A stretch of DNA of 22,025 nt from a virus, in the IMG/VR virus record IMGVR_UViG_3300042352_000270, positions 1-22,025 of that record. The stretch is one strand, 5' to 3'. The notes below the pieces were generated by a model that was given only the letters and a program-made list of their open reading frames with translations, did not search any database and was not told where the DNA came from. The translations under genes and the position numbers were made by a program. Shown here in pieces: positions 7,855-13,006 of the stretch (positions are counted from its first letter, which is position 1; every line of letters begins with the position of its first letter).

Positions 7855-7860
7855 AATATA

Positions 7861-7943
7861 CGTAAGTTGAGCTTTTAGTTCCTTACGTGCACGAAGGTGC
7901 AGAATAGGCTCCATACGAATCCGCCTTTGTATGGGGCCTATTT
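7861..7943 (+). ncRNA. Candidate small structured RNA (three hairpins)
   Basis: The stretch begins where the strong promoter at 7826-7854 would start transcription and contains no ORF. Hairpin 1: CGTAAG (7861-7866) pairs with CTTACG (7882-7887), with an inner GAGC/GTTC stem. Hairpin 2: TGCAC-GAAG-GTGCA (7888-7901). Hairpin 3: a 14-bp stem, 7903-7916 with 7929-7942, one G-U pair and a 12-nt loop, then TTT, which would act as terminator. Its 3' end overlaps the last codons of the convergent oxygenase gene. A phage regulatory RNA is the simplest reading; the target is unknown. Confidence 0.65.
7903..7943. terminator. Bidirectional terminator hairpin between convergent units
   Basis: The 14-bp stem (7903-7916 / 7929-7942) contains the TAG stop of the minus-strand oxygenase gene and sits at the convergence of both transcription units. 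The plus-strand T-tract is short (TTT), so efficiency is uncertain. Confidence 0.65.
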
Positions 7944-8537
7944 ACCTAATAGCCATCCAGTTATAGTATATCTGTTTCCTTCAATTACATCAAAAACCTC
8001 ATGAAGAACTCGTCCAGAATGTATAACTATGTCTCCTGGTTCTGGTATATGGGTATACTCTAGCTCTGGGTAGTTTATTTCACCACCCTTAAAGTCACTT
8101 AAATAAATTGTGTAGGCACATTGAATTGTAAATTCTTGTTTAGTCTCCACATCAAGATTATGATCCCCATCTCTATTATCTCTATGAGACTTCATGTTAT
8201 GTCCAGGCTTAAGTCTGACAACTTTATACTCTGGAAGAAAAACATAATCTGGTGAAAAAAGAGATTTGAGCTTTGCATTAATATTTGTTACTGAAGGAAT
8301 AAGAACTGGAGGGCTAACCTTGTCGCTCCACCATTCCGCAATAGGCTTTTCAGAGGAAGCTTCGTTTTTATAAAATAATGTTCCTTGATGCCTAGCCCAT
8401 CCATCTAGCCAGTCTTTTTCCTCAAAGGAATCTACGTGGTGCATTATCTCCTTGCAGTCTTCTGGAGAAACAAAGCCCTTGCCTATCCACACTCCTTCTT
8501 CTTTTACCTTAACTATATTTGGATCATCATAGAACAT
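7938..8537 (-). CDS. 2-oxoglutarate/Fe(II)-dependent oxygenase (prolyl-4-hydroxylase-like)
   Basis: This 199-residue double-stranded beta-helix protein has the facial triad His118-x-Asp120 (SHRDN) and His179 (VLHEV), plus Arg189 (GNRYTITGW), which would bind the 2-oxoglutarate carboxylate. The segment GGEINYPELEYTHIPEPGD is typical of P4H-like phage oxygenases. It would hydroxylate a protein, nucleotide or sugar substrate using O2, Fe(II) and 2-oxoglutarate. It is the third gene of a minus-strand operon behind a sulfotransferase-like protein, with GAGGAG upstream. The substrate is unknown; a modification cassette is plausible. Confidence 0.85.
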   Translation of the reverse strand: MFYDDPNIVKVKEEGVWIGKGFVSPEDCKEIMHHVDSFEEKDWLDGWARHQGTLFYKNEASSEKPIAEWWSDKVSPPVLIPSVTNINAKLKSLFSPDYVFLPEYKVVRLKPGHNMKSHRDNRDGDHNLDVETKQEFTIQCAYTIYLSDFKGGEINYPELEYTHIPEPGDIVIHSGRVLHEVFDVIEGNRYTITGWLLGK

Positions 8538-8540
8538 AAT

Positions 8541-8804
8541 TTACTCCTCATTTAAGTGCGAAAAAAGTGCGGCGGAAAATAGAGAGCACCCCATATTTCC
8601 TTTGACCCTATACATCTCGTCGGATGTAAGATCATATAACATATTCATAATTATACTACAGTCATCATGCTTCCACAATAAATCACATATGCCACCATTT
8701 GCAGAAGCATTCAGACAAAGGCCTAGCTTGCCCTGTAAATACTTTTTAAGTATCTCCTGGGCTTCTGGGCCAAGAAGATGAAGTTCGTGTCTTATATTAG
8801 CCAA
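8541..8804 (-). CDS. Unknown 87-residue protein between sulfotransferase and oxygenase
   Basis: The start is TTG at 8804-8802, giving an 8-nt overlap with the sulfotransferase-like gene, and the stop lies 3 nt before the oxygenase start. The protein is helical with cysteines at about 30, 40, 49 and 73 and the pattern LNASANGGICDLLWKHDDC. No family is recognised. Tight packing suggests it works with its neighbours. Confidence 0.65.
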   Translation of the reverse strand: MANIRHELHLLGPEAQEILKKYLQGKLGLCLNASANGGICDLLWKHDDCSIIMNMLYDLTSDEMYRVKGNMGCSLFSAALFSHLNEE

Positions 8805-9633
8805 GGAGAGCTTTTCCCGATTCTATGCAATTTGAGCAATATGAATACTTCTTCCAGGATGAGTCGAATTTAGTAGTATATGAGTACTCTCCACAGAATG
8901 AGCATACATTATCTAGTTGACTAAAAATACTATGATTGTTATAGATTTCATTGTCTATATCAAACATCTGTCTTATCTCGATCTTATCTTCTTCAGTTAG
9001 ACTGTTATATAGATTAGTTGATGCCATATTGTGGTAAGTTAAAGTATCTTTCTGGATTTCCCCCGCCAATTCTATGTTTAAGTCATCACATAGTTTTTTG
9101 ACTATGCTTTCTGGATTTTTAAGAGATACTTGTCTTACAAGAAGATTGATTCTATTTAATCTTTCATATAATAACTCTTTGTCGACATTATTATCTTTAG
9201 AATATTTTTTAATTATTATATTTAGGATATTGTTATATTCTTCTGAAGTATGTAGTATTTCTTTGCTTTGTAGATTATGAGTCCATTTGTTATATCTTAT
9301 CCACTCAAACATATACTTCTTGTCTAGTTCAATATTTACTATATTATCTTTTATAGAATCTGTATGCTTGCCGTTTTCATTTGATGGATGAAGCAATCCA
9401 GCTCTAGTAGATATCATATGTGCATAAACACTGCATATGTACTCTACTGGATCTCTTAGTATTGAAAAGACATATGTGTTATCGTCTATTTCTTTCTTCC
9501 AGCCTTCATGTCTATCTTTAATTGGAAGTTTTTCTACTTTGTCTTCGAGCTGCTTTAAAATGTATTCTTTAAAGTATCTTCCGCCAGTTTTTCTTATATG
9601 TAAAAAATAAAAGTTCTTAAATTCGTTTGTCAT
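8797..9633 (-). CDS. Sulfotransferase-family protein with C-terminal zinc ribbon
   Basis: This is a 278-residue protein. HIRKTGGRYFKEY (12-24) matches the 5'-phosphosulfate-binding loop (HxPKTGGTS-like) and SILRDPVEYICSVYAHM (57-73) matches the RDPVxRxxSxY 3'-phosphate-binding helix of PAPS-dependent sulfotransferases. The middle is helical. C244-x2-C247 and C266-x2-C269 form a separate zinc ribbon, an unusual addition. It would move sulfate from PAPS to a sugar, lipid or protein acceptor. Upstream are a TATAAT -10 and a duplicated regulatory block. Activity is inferred from motifs; the Arg replacing Pro in HIRKTGG is tolerated in viral homologues by my recollection. Confidence 0.75.
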   Translation of the reverse strand: MTNEFKNFYFLHIRKTGGRYFKEYILKQLEDKVEKLPIKDRHEGWKKEIDDNTYVFSILRDPVEYICSVYAHMISTRAGLLHPSNENGKHTDSIKDNIVNIELDKKYMFEWIRYNKWTHNLQSKEILHTSEEYNNILNIIIKKYSKDNNVDKELLYERLNRINLLVRQVSLKNPESIVKKLCDDLNIELAGEIQKDTLTYHNMASTNLYNSLTEEDKIEIRQMFDIDNEIYNNHSIFSQLDNVCSFCGEYSYTTKFDSSWKKYSYCSNCIESGKALLG

Positions 9634-9658
9634 TTATTTAATCCCCATCTCTTTATCA

Positions 9659-9687
9659 ATTATACTATATATTCTAGTTGACTGAAA
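9659..9687 (-). promoter_or_regulatory. Promoter of the sulfotransferase/oxygenase operon
   Basis: On the minus strand TATAAT (9664-9659) is preceded at 17 nt by TTTCAG (9687-9682), a weak -35 that overlaps the AGTCAACT motif (9676-9683). A regulator may replace the -35 contact. Confidence 0.55.
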
Positions 9688-9717
9688 TATCAAGATCTCA
9701 TAAATGTTAATAAAATT
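9676..9717 (-). repeat. Duplicated upstream block, copy A
   Basis: About 40 nt here (AGTTGACTGAAATATCAAGA and onward on the plus strand) recur with few changes at 10605-10650, each time upstream of a minus-strand gene. The shared core includes AGTCRACT and AATATCAAGATCT. Confidence 0.75.
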
Positions 9718-9904
9718 TTTTTCAGCTATTGCCTATTGCCTATATATATTATATTCTTTATATTGATTACTTGGGAATTAGATTTTTTAGCAAACCCCCC
9801 CTACCCCCCAAATTTTAACTTTTTGGAAAGATAGGAGAGAGTCTGAAATCAAATCCCAAGTACTACTTGGTGTATTGAGTTCCTTAGTGTAACCCCCCGA
9901 AACC

Positions 9905-9926
9905 TTCCTAAGTATAACATTAGGAA
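9905..9926. terminator. Weak hairpin downstream of JmjC-like gene
   Basis: TTCCTAA/TTAGGAA, 7 bp with an 8-nt loop, 20 bp beyond the minus-strand gene's stop. There is no good U-tract in either direction. Confidence 0.4.
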
Positions 9927-9945
9927 AATTCATGAGTCAATAGGT

Positions 9946-10578
9946 TTAGTGGTTTTTATTTAAACCTTCAAGGAAATCTGCTCTTTGTTTCTTATTAAAA
10001 GCTTCCCGCTCTTCTTCAGTTTTTAAGCTTCCAGTAATATAATCTGGAAAATCGTCATACGATAAATTCATAAATATTAAAGAACCTCTATCTGATAAAG
10101 GAGTAGTCTCATGTAAGACAAATCCTCTCATGTATAGAACATCTCCAGCTTCCAGTACGATTCTGTACTCCTGCTTATCTTCTGGATCAATTAGTAGCCA
10201 TTCTACGCTTCCATAGCAAGCTAAATGGACTACATCAGATTGATCACAATGTAGGCTTGCATGTACTTTGCCAACTGAGTAATGATTTGTTTGCATTAAG
10301 CTATTGTAGGCTTTAGTAGGATTTCCGTAGATCTTAATTAGTGCTCTTTGAATACTGTTCCATTCTTCAAAGTAGCCTAAGTTTTCTTCTGAGATACCGA
10401 CTCTTGATTGCTGAGTGCCAAGCTGCTTTTTAAATTCATTAAAAACTTCTTCAGTAGGAGGATTTTGAACTCCCCCCTTTAATATTGCAAAAGGCAAATT
10501 TTCTAACTTAGCTTCTAAAACCAGCTTAGTTATGTTTTGTGGAGTTGATAAATTGGTGTCTCTAAATTTTTCATTCAT
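9946..10578 (-). CDS. JmjC/cupin-type 2OG-Fe(II) oxygenase
   Basis: This is a 210-residue protein. LHCDQSDVVHLACYGSVEWLLIDP (from residue 109) carries His110-x-Asp112 followed by the Gly-x-x-x-W strand seen in JmjC ribosomal-oxygenase-like cupins, and RGFVLHETTP carries the third ligand His156. AGDVLYMRGFVLHE fits the distal beta-helix strands. It would be a protein hydroxylase or related oxygenase. The family is distinct from the P4H-like oxygenase at 7938-8537, so this region encodes two different Fe/2OG enzymes. It has its own TATAAT and the same duplicated block upstream as the sulfotransferase operon. The substrate is unknown. Confidence 0.75.
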   Translation of the reverse strand: MNEKFRDTNLSTPQNITKLVLEAKLENLPFAILKGGVQNPPTEEVFNEFKKQLGTQQSRVGISEENLGYFEEWNSIQRALIKIYGNPTKAYNSLMQTNHYSVGKVHASLHCDQSDVVHLACYGSVEWLLIDPEDKQEYRIVLEAGDVLYMRGFVLHETTPLSDRGSLIFMNLSYDDFPDYITGSLKTEEEREAFNKKQRADFLEGLNKNH

Positions 10579-10584
10579 GTATAA

Positions 10585-10593
10585 ATTATACCA
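10585..10593 (-). promoter_or_regulatory. Extended -10 promoter of JmjC-like gene
   Basis: On the minus strand TGG-TATAAT (-10 at 10590-10585). No good -35 lies at 17 nt; the AGTCGACT motif (10605-10612) is at that place, as if an activator were used. Confidence 0.5.
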
Positions 10594-10604
10594 TCATATT
10601 TTTT

Positions 10605-10650
10605 AGTCGACTGCAATATCAAGATCTATAAAATGTTAATAGAAATTTTA
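10605..10650 (-). repeat. Duplicated upstream block, copy B
   Basis: Second copy of the block at 9676-9717, with AGTCGACTG, AATATCAAGATCT and ATGTTAATA in the same order. Confidence 0.75.
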
Positions 10651-10673
10651 CATGTATGATACACAATCTGGGC

Positions 10674-10684
10674 AAATCGGACAT
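10674..10684 (+). promoter_or_regulatory. AATTCGGACAT-type motif (variant AAATCGGACAT)
   Basis: First of six copies found in promoter regions; one mismatch to AATTCGGACAT. Confidence 0.4.
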
Positions 10685-10716
10685 TTCGGATAGTGCGCCC
10701 ATGTTTTGGGGTGTTT

Positions 10717-10732
10717 TGTGACCTATCTCACA
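10717..10732 (+). promoter_or_regulatory. CRP/GlxR-like palindrome
   Basis: Perfect TGTGA-N6-TCACA (spacer CCTATC), centred about -95 from the predicted start of the 10855 gene and 25 bp from the next site. Confidence 0.65.
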
Positions 10733-10741
10733 CGATTTTTT

Positions 10742-10757
10742 TGTGACTTACCTCACA
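10742..10757 (+). promoter_or_regulatory. CRP/GlxR-like palindrome
   Basis: Perfect TGTGA-N6-TCACA (spacer CTTACC), centred near -70, a position typical of CRP activation from upstream. Confidence 0.65.
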
Positions 10758-10768
10758 ATGTCCGAATT
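10758..10768 (-). promoter_or_regulatory. AATTCGGACAT motif (reverse orientation)
   Basis: ATGTCCGAATT on the plus strand abuts the CRP-like site and ends 24 nt before the TGTCAG box. Confidence 0.5.
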
Positions 10769-10791
10769 ATACACATTTTAGAGTTGCAATT

Positions 10792-10813
10792 TGTCAGACC
10801 CCCGTGTTATGCT
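10792..10813 (+). promoter_or_regulatory. TGTCAG promoter 1
   Basis: TGTCAG at 10792-10797, 10 nt, then TATGCT (10808-10813). Drives the 10855 gene. Confidence 0.75.
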
Positions 10814-10854
10814 TAAGGTATAAAGAAAAACAAATTAAAGAAAGGTGGTCTAAA

Positions 10855-11070
10855 ATGACTACACTAGATAAAAATACAATTAAACACTCAAAGTTTGGTC
10901 ACCTTGACCTCGAACAGCGTATCCGACTAGGTGCGGAAATGGTCGCTAATGGCGAACTAGTTTCTTTCCGTGGTGCTAGTGCCGATACCTATAACAAGGT
11001 TATGGCTCTCGCTAATCGTATCAAGCAAGAGCGTGAGTTTCCTCAATGCCCTTGCGGAGAGTGTGACTAG
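10855..11070 (+). CDS. Unknown 71-residue protein ending in CPCGECD
   Basis: The ATG at 10855 has GAAAGGTGG upstream and follows TGTCAG promoter 1; the longer frame from 10804 would overlap the promoter and is rejected. The protein is helical, with LEQRIRLGAEMVANGELVSFRGAS in the middle and a Cys-rich end (CPCGEC) that may bind metal. It opens the plus-strand small-gene region behind two CRP-like sites. No family is recognised. Confidence 0.7.
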   Translation: MTTLDKNTIKHSKFGHLDLEQRIRLGAEMVANGELVSFRGASADTYNKVMALANRIKQEREFPQCPCGECD

Positions 11071-11077
11071 TATCACA
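11062..11077 (+). promoter_or_regulatory. CRP/GlxR-like palindrome over a stop codon
   Basis: Perfect TGTGA-N6-TCACA (spacer CTAGTA) that includes the TAG stop of the 10855 gene; centred about -63 from promoter 2. Confidence 0.6.
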
Positions 11078-11104
11078 CGACACACCCCCACGACATCCCC
11101 AAAA

Positions 11105-11126
11105 TGTCAGACCCCTATGCTACACT
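11105..11126 (+). promoter_or_regulatory. TGTCAG promoter 2
   Basis: TGTCAG at 11105-11110, N10 ending in TGC, TACACT (11121-11126). Leader with AACAACAACGAAAGG. Confidence 0.8.
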
Positions 11127-11158
11127 TACAACATAACAACAACGAAAGGTCAGAATAA

Positions 11159-11272
11159 ATGACACTAGATGAATACAAGCAAATGGTAGAGGCTCAACGC
11201 CTTGCCTCCCTCGCAATCGCCCTAGAGGCACTTACCAAATCAGAGGCTATCGCTAAGGAGATGAATAAATAA
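11159..11272 (+). CDS. Unknown 37-residue helical protein
   Basis: The ATG at 11159 follows ACGAAAGG and promoter 2. The protein MTLDEYKQMVEAQRLASLAI... is probably a single amphipathic helix. Its TAA overlaps the next ATG (TAATG). No family is recognised. Confidence 0.65.
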   Translation: MTLDEYKQMVEAQRLASLAIALEALTKSEAIAKEMNK

Positions 11273-11460
11273 TGTCATACGCATACTCATACGAAACTAA
11301 TAGCGTGTCTAAGTGGGATACTATCCAACAAGATGTCGCAGACGCATACACATACCTAGATGAGTCAGATGAGCAACCACCTGCTGATGACTTTGATGAT
11401 TTTGATGACTCAGATGATGAGGCACTAGCAAAACTATTCGCACTAACATGGGAGAACTAA
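11272..11460 (+). CDS. Very acidic small protein
   Basis: This 62-residue protein has an Asp/Glu-rich centre (PPADDFDDFDDSDDEAL, residues ~36-52). The N-terminus MSYAYSYETNSVS resembles that of the 12143 gene (MSYDDYYENESVS), so the two cassettes share a leader-like start. Strong acidity is seen in DNA-mimic inhibitors, but function here is unknown. Coupled to the upstream gene by TAATG. Confidence 0.65.
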   Translation: MSYAYSYETNSVSKWDTIQQDVADAYTYLDESDEQPPADDFDDFDDSDDEALAKLFALTWEN

Positions 11461-11462
11461 TA

Positions 11463-11630
11463 ATGACTATCACTTACTCAATTTGGCAAGGCTCTAAACT
11501 AATCTCAATCGACAATGTAGCGCATGAGATTAAAGCAATCGACCACTTAATACAATCGCTCAATGATAGCGAATTAGGCAAGGGTAAAAAGTTTACCGCT
11601 AATGTAATGGACATAAAGGTGACCGCATGA
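11463..11630 (+). CDS. Unknown 55-residue protein
   Basis: The ATG at 11463 has GGAG 8 nt upstream; the in-frame ATG at 11448 lies inside the previous gene without such a site. Sequence MTITYSIWQGSKLISIDNVA suggests a small alpha/beta fold. It ends by ATGA overlap with the next gene. Confidence 0.65.
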   Translation: MTITYSIWQGSKLISIDNVAHEIKAIDHLIQSLNDSELGKGKKFTANVMDIKVTA

Positions 11631-11749
11631 ATAGACTACTAACAACACTAGTGCAACTATCTATCGCTATCCCCGCCCTATACATGGCGAGGATCGTGTG
11701 GCATGATTTCAGAGCAGAGATGCGAGAGATGTGGCAAGAATCACACTAG
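11627..11749 (+). CDS. Small single-span membrane protein
   Basis: This 40-residue protein has a hydrophobic segment at ~4-25 (LLTTLVQLSIAIPALYMARIVW) followed by a charged tail. The ATG overlaps the previous TGA (ATGA). It is last in its operon, directly before the first three-block element. No family is recognised. Confidence 0.6.
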   Translation: MNRLLTTLVQLSIAIPALYMARIVWHDFRAEMREMWQESH

Positions 11750-11753
11750 CCTA

Positions 11754-11816
11754 ACGGCGTGTCGGCTTGACAAAGTCAAGCTGGCCCGCAAAAGAGCGGG
11801 GTCGGGCGTGTCGTTA
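11754..11816 (+). repeat. 63-nt perfect repeat, copy 1
   Basis: It is identical to 12534-12596, 780 nt downstream. It contains GCTTGAC-AAA-GTCAAGC and CCCGC-AAAAGA-GCGGG hairpins between two GGCGTGTCG direct repeats. It forms the left part of a three-block element. Confidence 0.9.
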
Positions 11817-11846
11817 CGGGTGTGATTTTAATCACCCAGGATTTTT
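11785..11846 (+). other. Three-block element E1
   Basis: CCCGCAA (11785), TTACGGG (11814, 29 nt later) and CCCAGGATTTTT (11835, 21 nt later). It lies after the last gene of one operon and before promoter 3. Confidence 0.6.
11821..11836 (+). promoter_or_regulatory. Imperfect CRP-like site
   Basis: TGTGA-N6-TCACC, also readable as GTGATT-TT-AATCAC; one mismatch to the palindrome. Confidence 0.4.
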
Positions 11847-11862
11847 GAGCGTAGATTTACAA

Positions 11863-11878
11863 TGTGATATTAAACACA
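11863..11878 (+). promoter_or_regulatory. Imperfect CRP-like site
   Basis: TGTGA-N6-ACACA, centred near -75 from promoter 3; one mismatch. Confidence 0.4.
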
Positions 11879-11885
11879 TTTCAAA

Positions 11886-11896
11886 ATGTCCGATTT
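11886..11896 (-). promoter_or_regulatory. AATTCGGACAT-type motif (reverse, variant)
   Basis: ATGTCCGATTT on the plus strand, ending 22 nt before the TGTCAG box of promoter 3. Confidence 0.45.
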
Positions 11897-11917
11897 GACC
11901 GATTACTGGTCAGTAGA

Positions 11918-11939
11918 TGTCAGACCCCCCTGCTATACT
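11918..11939 (+). promoter_or_regulatory. TGTCAG promoter 3
   Basis: TGTCAG 11918-11923, N10 ending in TGC, TATACT (11934-11939). Confidence 0.8.
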
Positions 11940-11972
11940 AGCGACATACAAACAAAAAGAAAGGTGGTCAAT

Positions 11973-12143
11973 ATGACTACACTAACCGAAACTCTATTCT
12001 CTACAATCGTTCACGATTACCATAACGGCGGTGTTAAATCGTCTTATGGATTAGATGCTTACACTCGTAAAGAAATCCTTACTTACTTAATTCGTTCTAA
12101 GGGTTGCCAATGTATCAACTGCCTAGATAAGGAGAATAACTAA
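11973..12143 (+). CDS. Unknown 56-residue protein with CxxC end
   Basis: The ATG at 11973 follows GAAAGGTGG; the frame from 11886 would cross the promoter and is rejected. MTTLTETLFSTIVHDYHNGG... ends with CQCINCL, a C-x-C-x2-C cluster that may bind metal. It shares the MTTL start and GAAAGGTGG leader with the 10855 gene. Function unknown; ends by TAATG. Confidence 0.65.
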   Translation: MTTLTETLFSTIVHDYHNGGVKSSYGLDAYTRKEILTYLIRSKGCQCINCLDKENN

Positions 12144-12244
12144 TGTCATACGATGACTACTATGAAAACGAAAGCGTTAGCGATGTTAATTCTTGCTATT
12201 GCACTAACCATTCTATTTGCACAATATGTAAGAAAGGCTACTAA
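12143..12244 (+). CDS. Cys-rich 33-residue protein
   Basis: Starts by TAATG overlap. MSYDDYYENESVS is like the start of the 11272 protein; the tail CYCTNHSICTICKKGY has four cysteines in C-x-C...C-x2-C and could form a tiny zinc knuckle. Another frame encodes a hydrophobic peptide over the same DNA. Confidence 0.55.
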   Translation: MSYDDYYENESVSDVNSCYCTNHSICTICKKGY

Positions 12245-12248
12245 ATAA
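12162..12248 (+). CDS. Possible overlapping 28-residue membrane peptide
   Basis: In the +1 frame inside the Cys-rich gene, an ATG at 12162 opens MKTKALAMLILAIALTILFA followed by QYVRKATK. It is a textbook single membrane span, and its TAA overlaps the next gene's ATG (TAATG), the usual junction in this phage. There is no clear ribosome binding site. Dual coding or chance. Confidence 0.35.
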   Translation: MKTKALAMLILAIALTILFAQYVRKATK

Positions 12249-12436
12249 TGATGACCAGAAAAGACTATGTGCGTTTTGCTTATCTACTTAATTCCATGCA
12301 CCATGGATTCCCCGCCGATATGTTTAGCATAGAGGCTAAAAAGTTTCTAGTAAATAACATGTGCGAGATATTCGAAACGGATAATAAAAACTTTAATAGA
12401 GAAACATTTAAGGAGGCCGTATATGCAGAACGATAA
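12248..12436 (+). CDS. MTRKDYV family small protein, paralogue 1
   Basis: This 62-residue protein MMTRKDYVRFAYLLNSMHH... ends with a DNKNFNRETFKEA motif. It is a clear paralogue of the 13633 protein. Similar small phage proteins (MTRKDY ... NPRFDRxRF) are common in actinophages as hypotheticals. Helical; no function known. Starts by overlap with the hydrophobic frame above. Confidence 0.7.
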   Translation: MMTRKDYVRFAYLLNSMHHGFPADMFSIEAKKFLVNNMCEIFETDNKNFNRETFKEAVYAER

Positions 12437-12530
12437 AGACCCATTTGGTTTTGGTGATGCAATTAGCATCGATCATCTTAACGATGAGCAAATAAATCAA
12501 TTAGAAGAAATCTTTAAAGATTTTAAATAA
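12423..12530 (+). CDS. Unknown 35-residue acidic protein
   Basis: The ATG at 12423 has a strong AAGGAGG (12410-12416) and overlaps the previous gene by 14 nt. MQNDKDPFGFGDAISIDHLN and an acidic helix follow. It is last in its operon before element E2. No family is recognised. Confidence 0.6.
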   Translation: MQNDKDPFGFGDAISIDHLNDEQINQLEEIFKDFK

Positions 12531-12533
12531 TTG

Positions 12534-12596
12534 ACGGCGTGTCGGCTTGACAAAGTCAAGCTGGCCCGCAAAAGAGCGGGGTCGGGCGTGTCGTTA
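12534..12596 (+). repeat. 63-nt perfect repeat, copy 2
   Basis: Identical to 11754-11816, again directly after an operon's last gene. The two sequences diverge right after the TTA of the middle block. Confidence 0.9.
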
Positions 12597-12625
12597 TGAA
12601 GATGTTATAAATTCCCTGGAATTTT
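12565..12625 (+). other. Three-block element E2
   Basis: CCCGCAA (12565), TTATGAA (12594, +29, degenerate middle block) and CCCTGGAATTTT (12614, +20). ACGGCGTGTCG recurs just beyond at 12626-12636. Confidence 0.6.
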
Positions 12626-12647
12626 ACGGCGTGTCGATTTGACAGAC

Positions 12648-12658
12648 AATTCGGACAT
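12648..12658 (+). promoter_or_regulatory. AATTCGGACAT motif
   Basis: Exact copy, 5 nt before a perfect CRP-like palindrome upstream of promoter 4. Confidence 0.5.
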
Positions 12659-12663
12659 TTTTA

Positions 12664-12679
12664 TGTGACCTTTATCACA
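12664..12679 (+). promoter_or_regulatory. CRP/GlxR-like palindrome
   Basis: Perfect TGTGA-N6-TCACA (spacer CCTTTA), centred about -84 from promoter 4. Confidence 0.65.
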
Positions 12680-12727
12680 TGGCTTGAGCGTCTTACTATG
12701 TGGACTTACTGGCTAGTAATGTGAAAA

Positions 12728-12749
12728 TGTCAGTCCGTTCTGGTAAAAT
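12728..12749 (+). promoter_or_regulatory. TGTCAG promoter 4
   Basis: TGTCAG 12728-12733, N10, TAAAAT (12744-12749). The spacer lacks the C-run (TGTCAGTCCG). Confidence 0.75.
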
Positions 12750-12780
12750 ACTCTTATAACAACAACGAAAGGCGGACACC

Positions 12781-12981
12781 ATGTCAGCAAATGTTTATAC
12801 AGTCGAAAGCCTCTTAGTAGGCAAGCCCTATCAGTCCAATTCGGTTAAGGGAGAAATTATCTCAGCCGAAAAAAATAATGATGTTTGGTATTCCGAGTGC
12901 GATACTTATAAGGTTCAGGTTCGACCTTATAATTCGATTAAAGATACTTATCGTTATTTAGCCGTAAAAACTTCCGATTAA
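12781..12981 (+). CDS. Unknown 66-residue protein
   Basis: ACGAAAGG precedes the ATG. MSANVYTVESLLVGKPYQSN... is beta-rich and Tyr-rich and probably forms a small barrel. It is followed by an attenuator-like hairpin rather than by direct overlap. No family is recognised. Confidence 0.65.
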   Translation: MSANVYTVESLLVGKPYQSNSVKGEIISAEKNNDVWYSECDTYKVQVRPYNSIKDTYRYLAVKTSD

Positions 12982-13006
12982 ATAAAATCGAAACAGGGGC
13001 AGTTTA

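Larger units (their letters stand above)
9634..9945. other. 312-bp gene-free gap with possible structured RNA
   Basis: No supported gene is seen. On the plus strand two overlapping promoter-like pairs occur: TTGCCT 9729 with TATTCT 9752, and TTGCCT 9736 with TATATT 9759, both with 17-nt spacers. Downstream TACTTGGGA (9768-9776) is complementary to TCCCAAGTA (9854-9862), enclosing two C-tracts around 9790-9810 and a small hairpin. TTCCTAA (9905-9911) pairs with TTAGGAA (9920-9926) at the end. This could be a second non-coding RNA or the 3' region of the JmjC-like gene. Confidence 0.4.

Noticed and set aside
9074-9280. Plus-strand ORF of 68 codons in the sulfotransferase gene
   Set aside because: Antisense shadow of a gene with clear motifs.
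9706-9768. Plus-strand 20-codon hydrophobic ORF beginning MLIKFF
   Set aside because: No ribosome binding site, and its start lies in the duplicated control block of the opposite-strand gene.
9793-9810. G-quadruplex on the minus strand
   Set aside because: Only two adjacent long G-runs, with a third about 80 nt away; not a convincing four-run motif.
10970-11158. Plus-strand ORF of 62 codons
   Set aside because: It overlaps the 10855 gene in another frame and runs through promoter 2 and its leader.
11754-12596. CRISPR array from the repeated hairpins
   Set aside because: Only two copies 780 nt apart with genes between; no spacer structure or cas genes.
12782-12803. TGTCAG-N10-TACAGT at the start of the 12781 gene
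   Set aside because: It fits the promoter pattern formally but lies at the first codons of a gene already served by promoter 4, and no gene start follows within a leader's length. Chance is about 1 in 64 for the -10 pattern.
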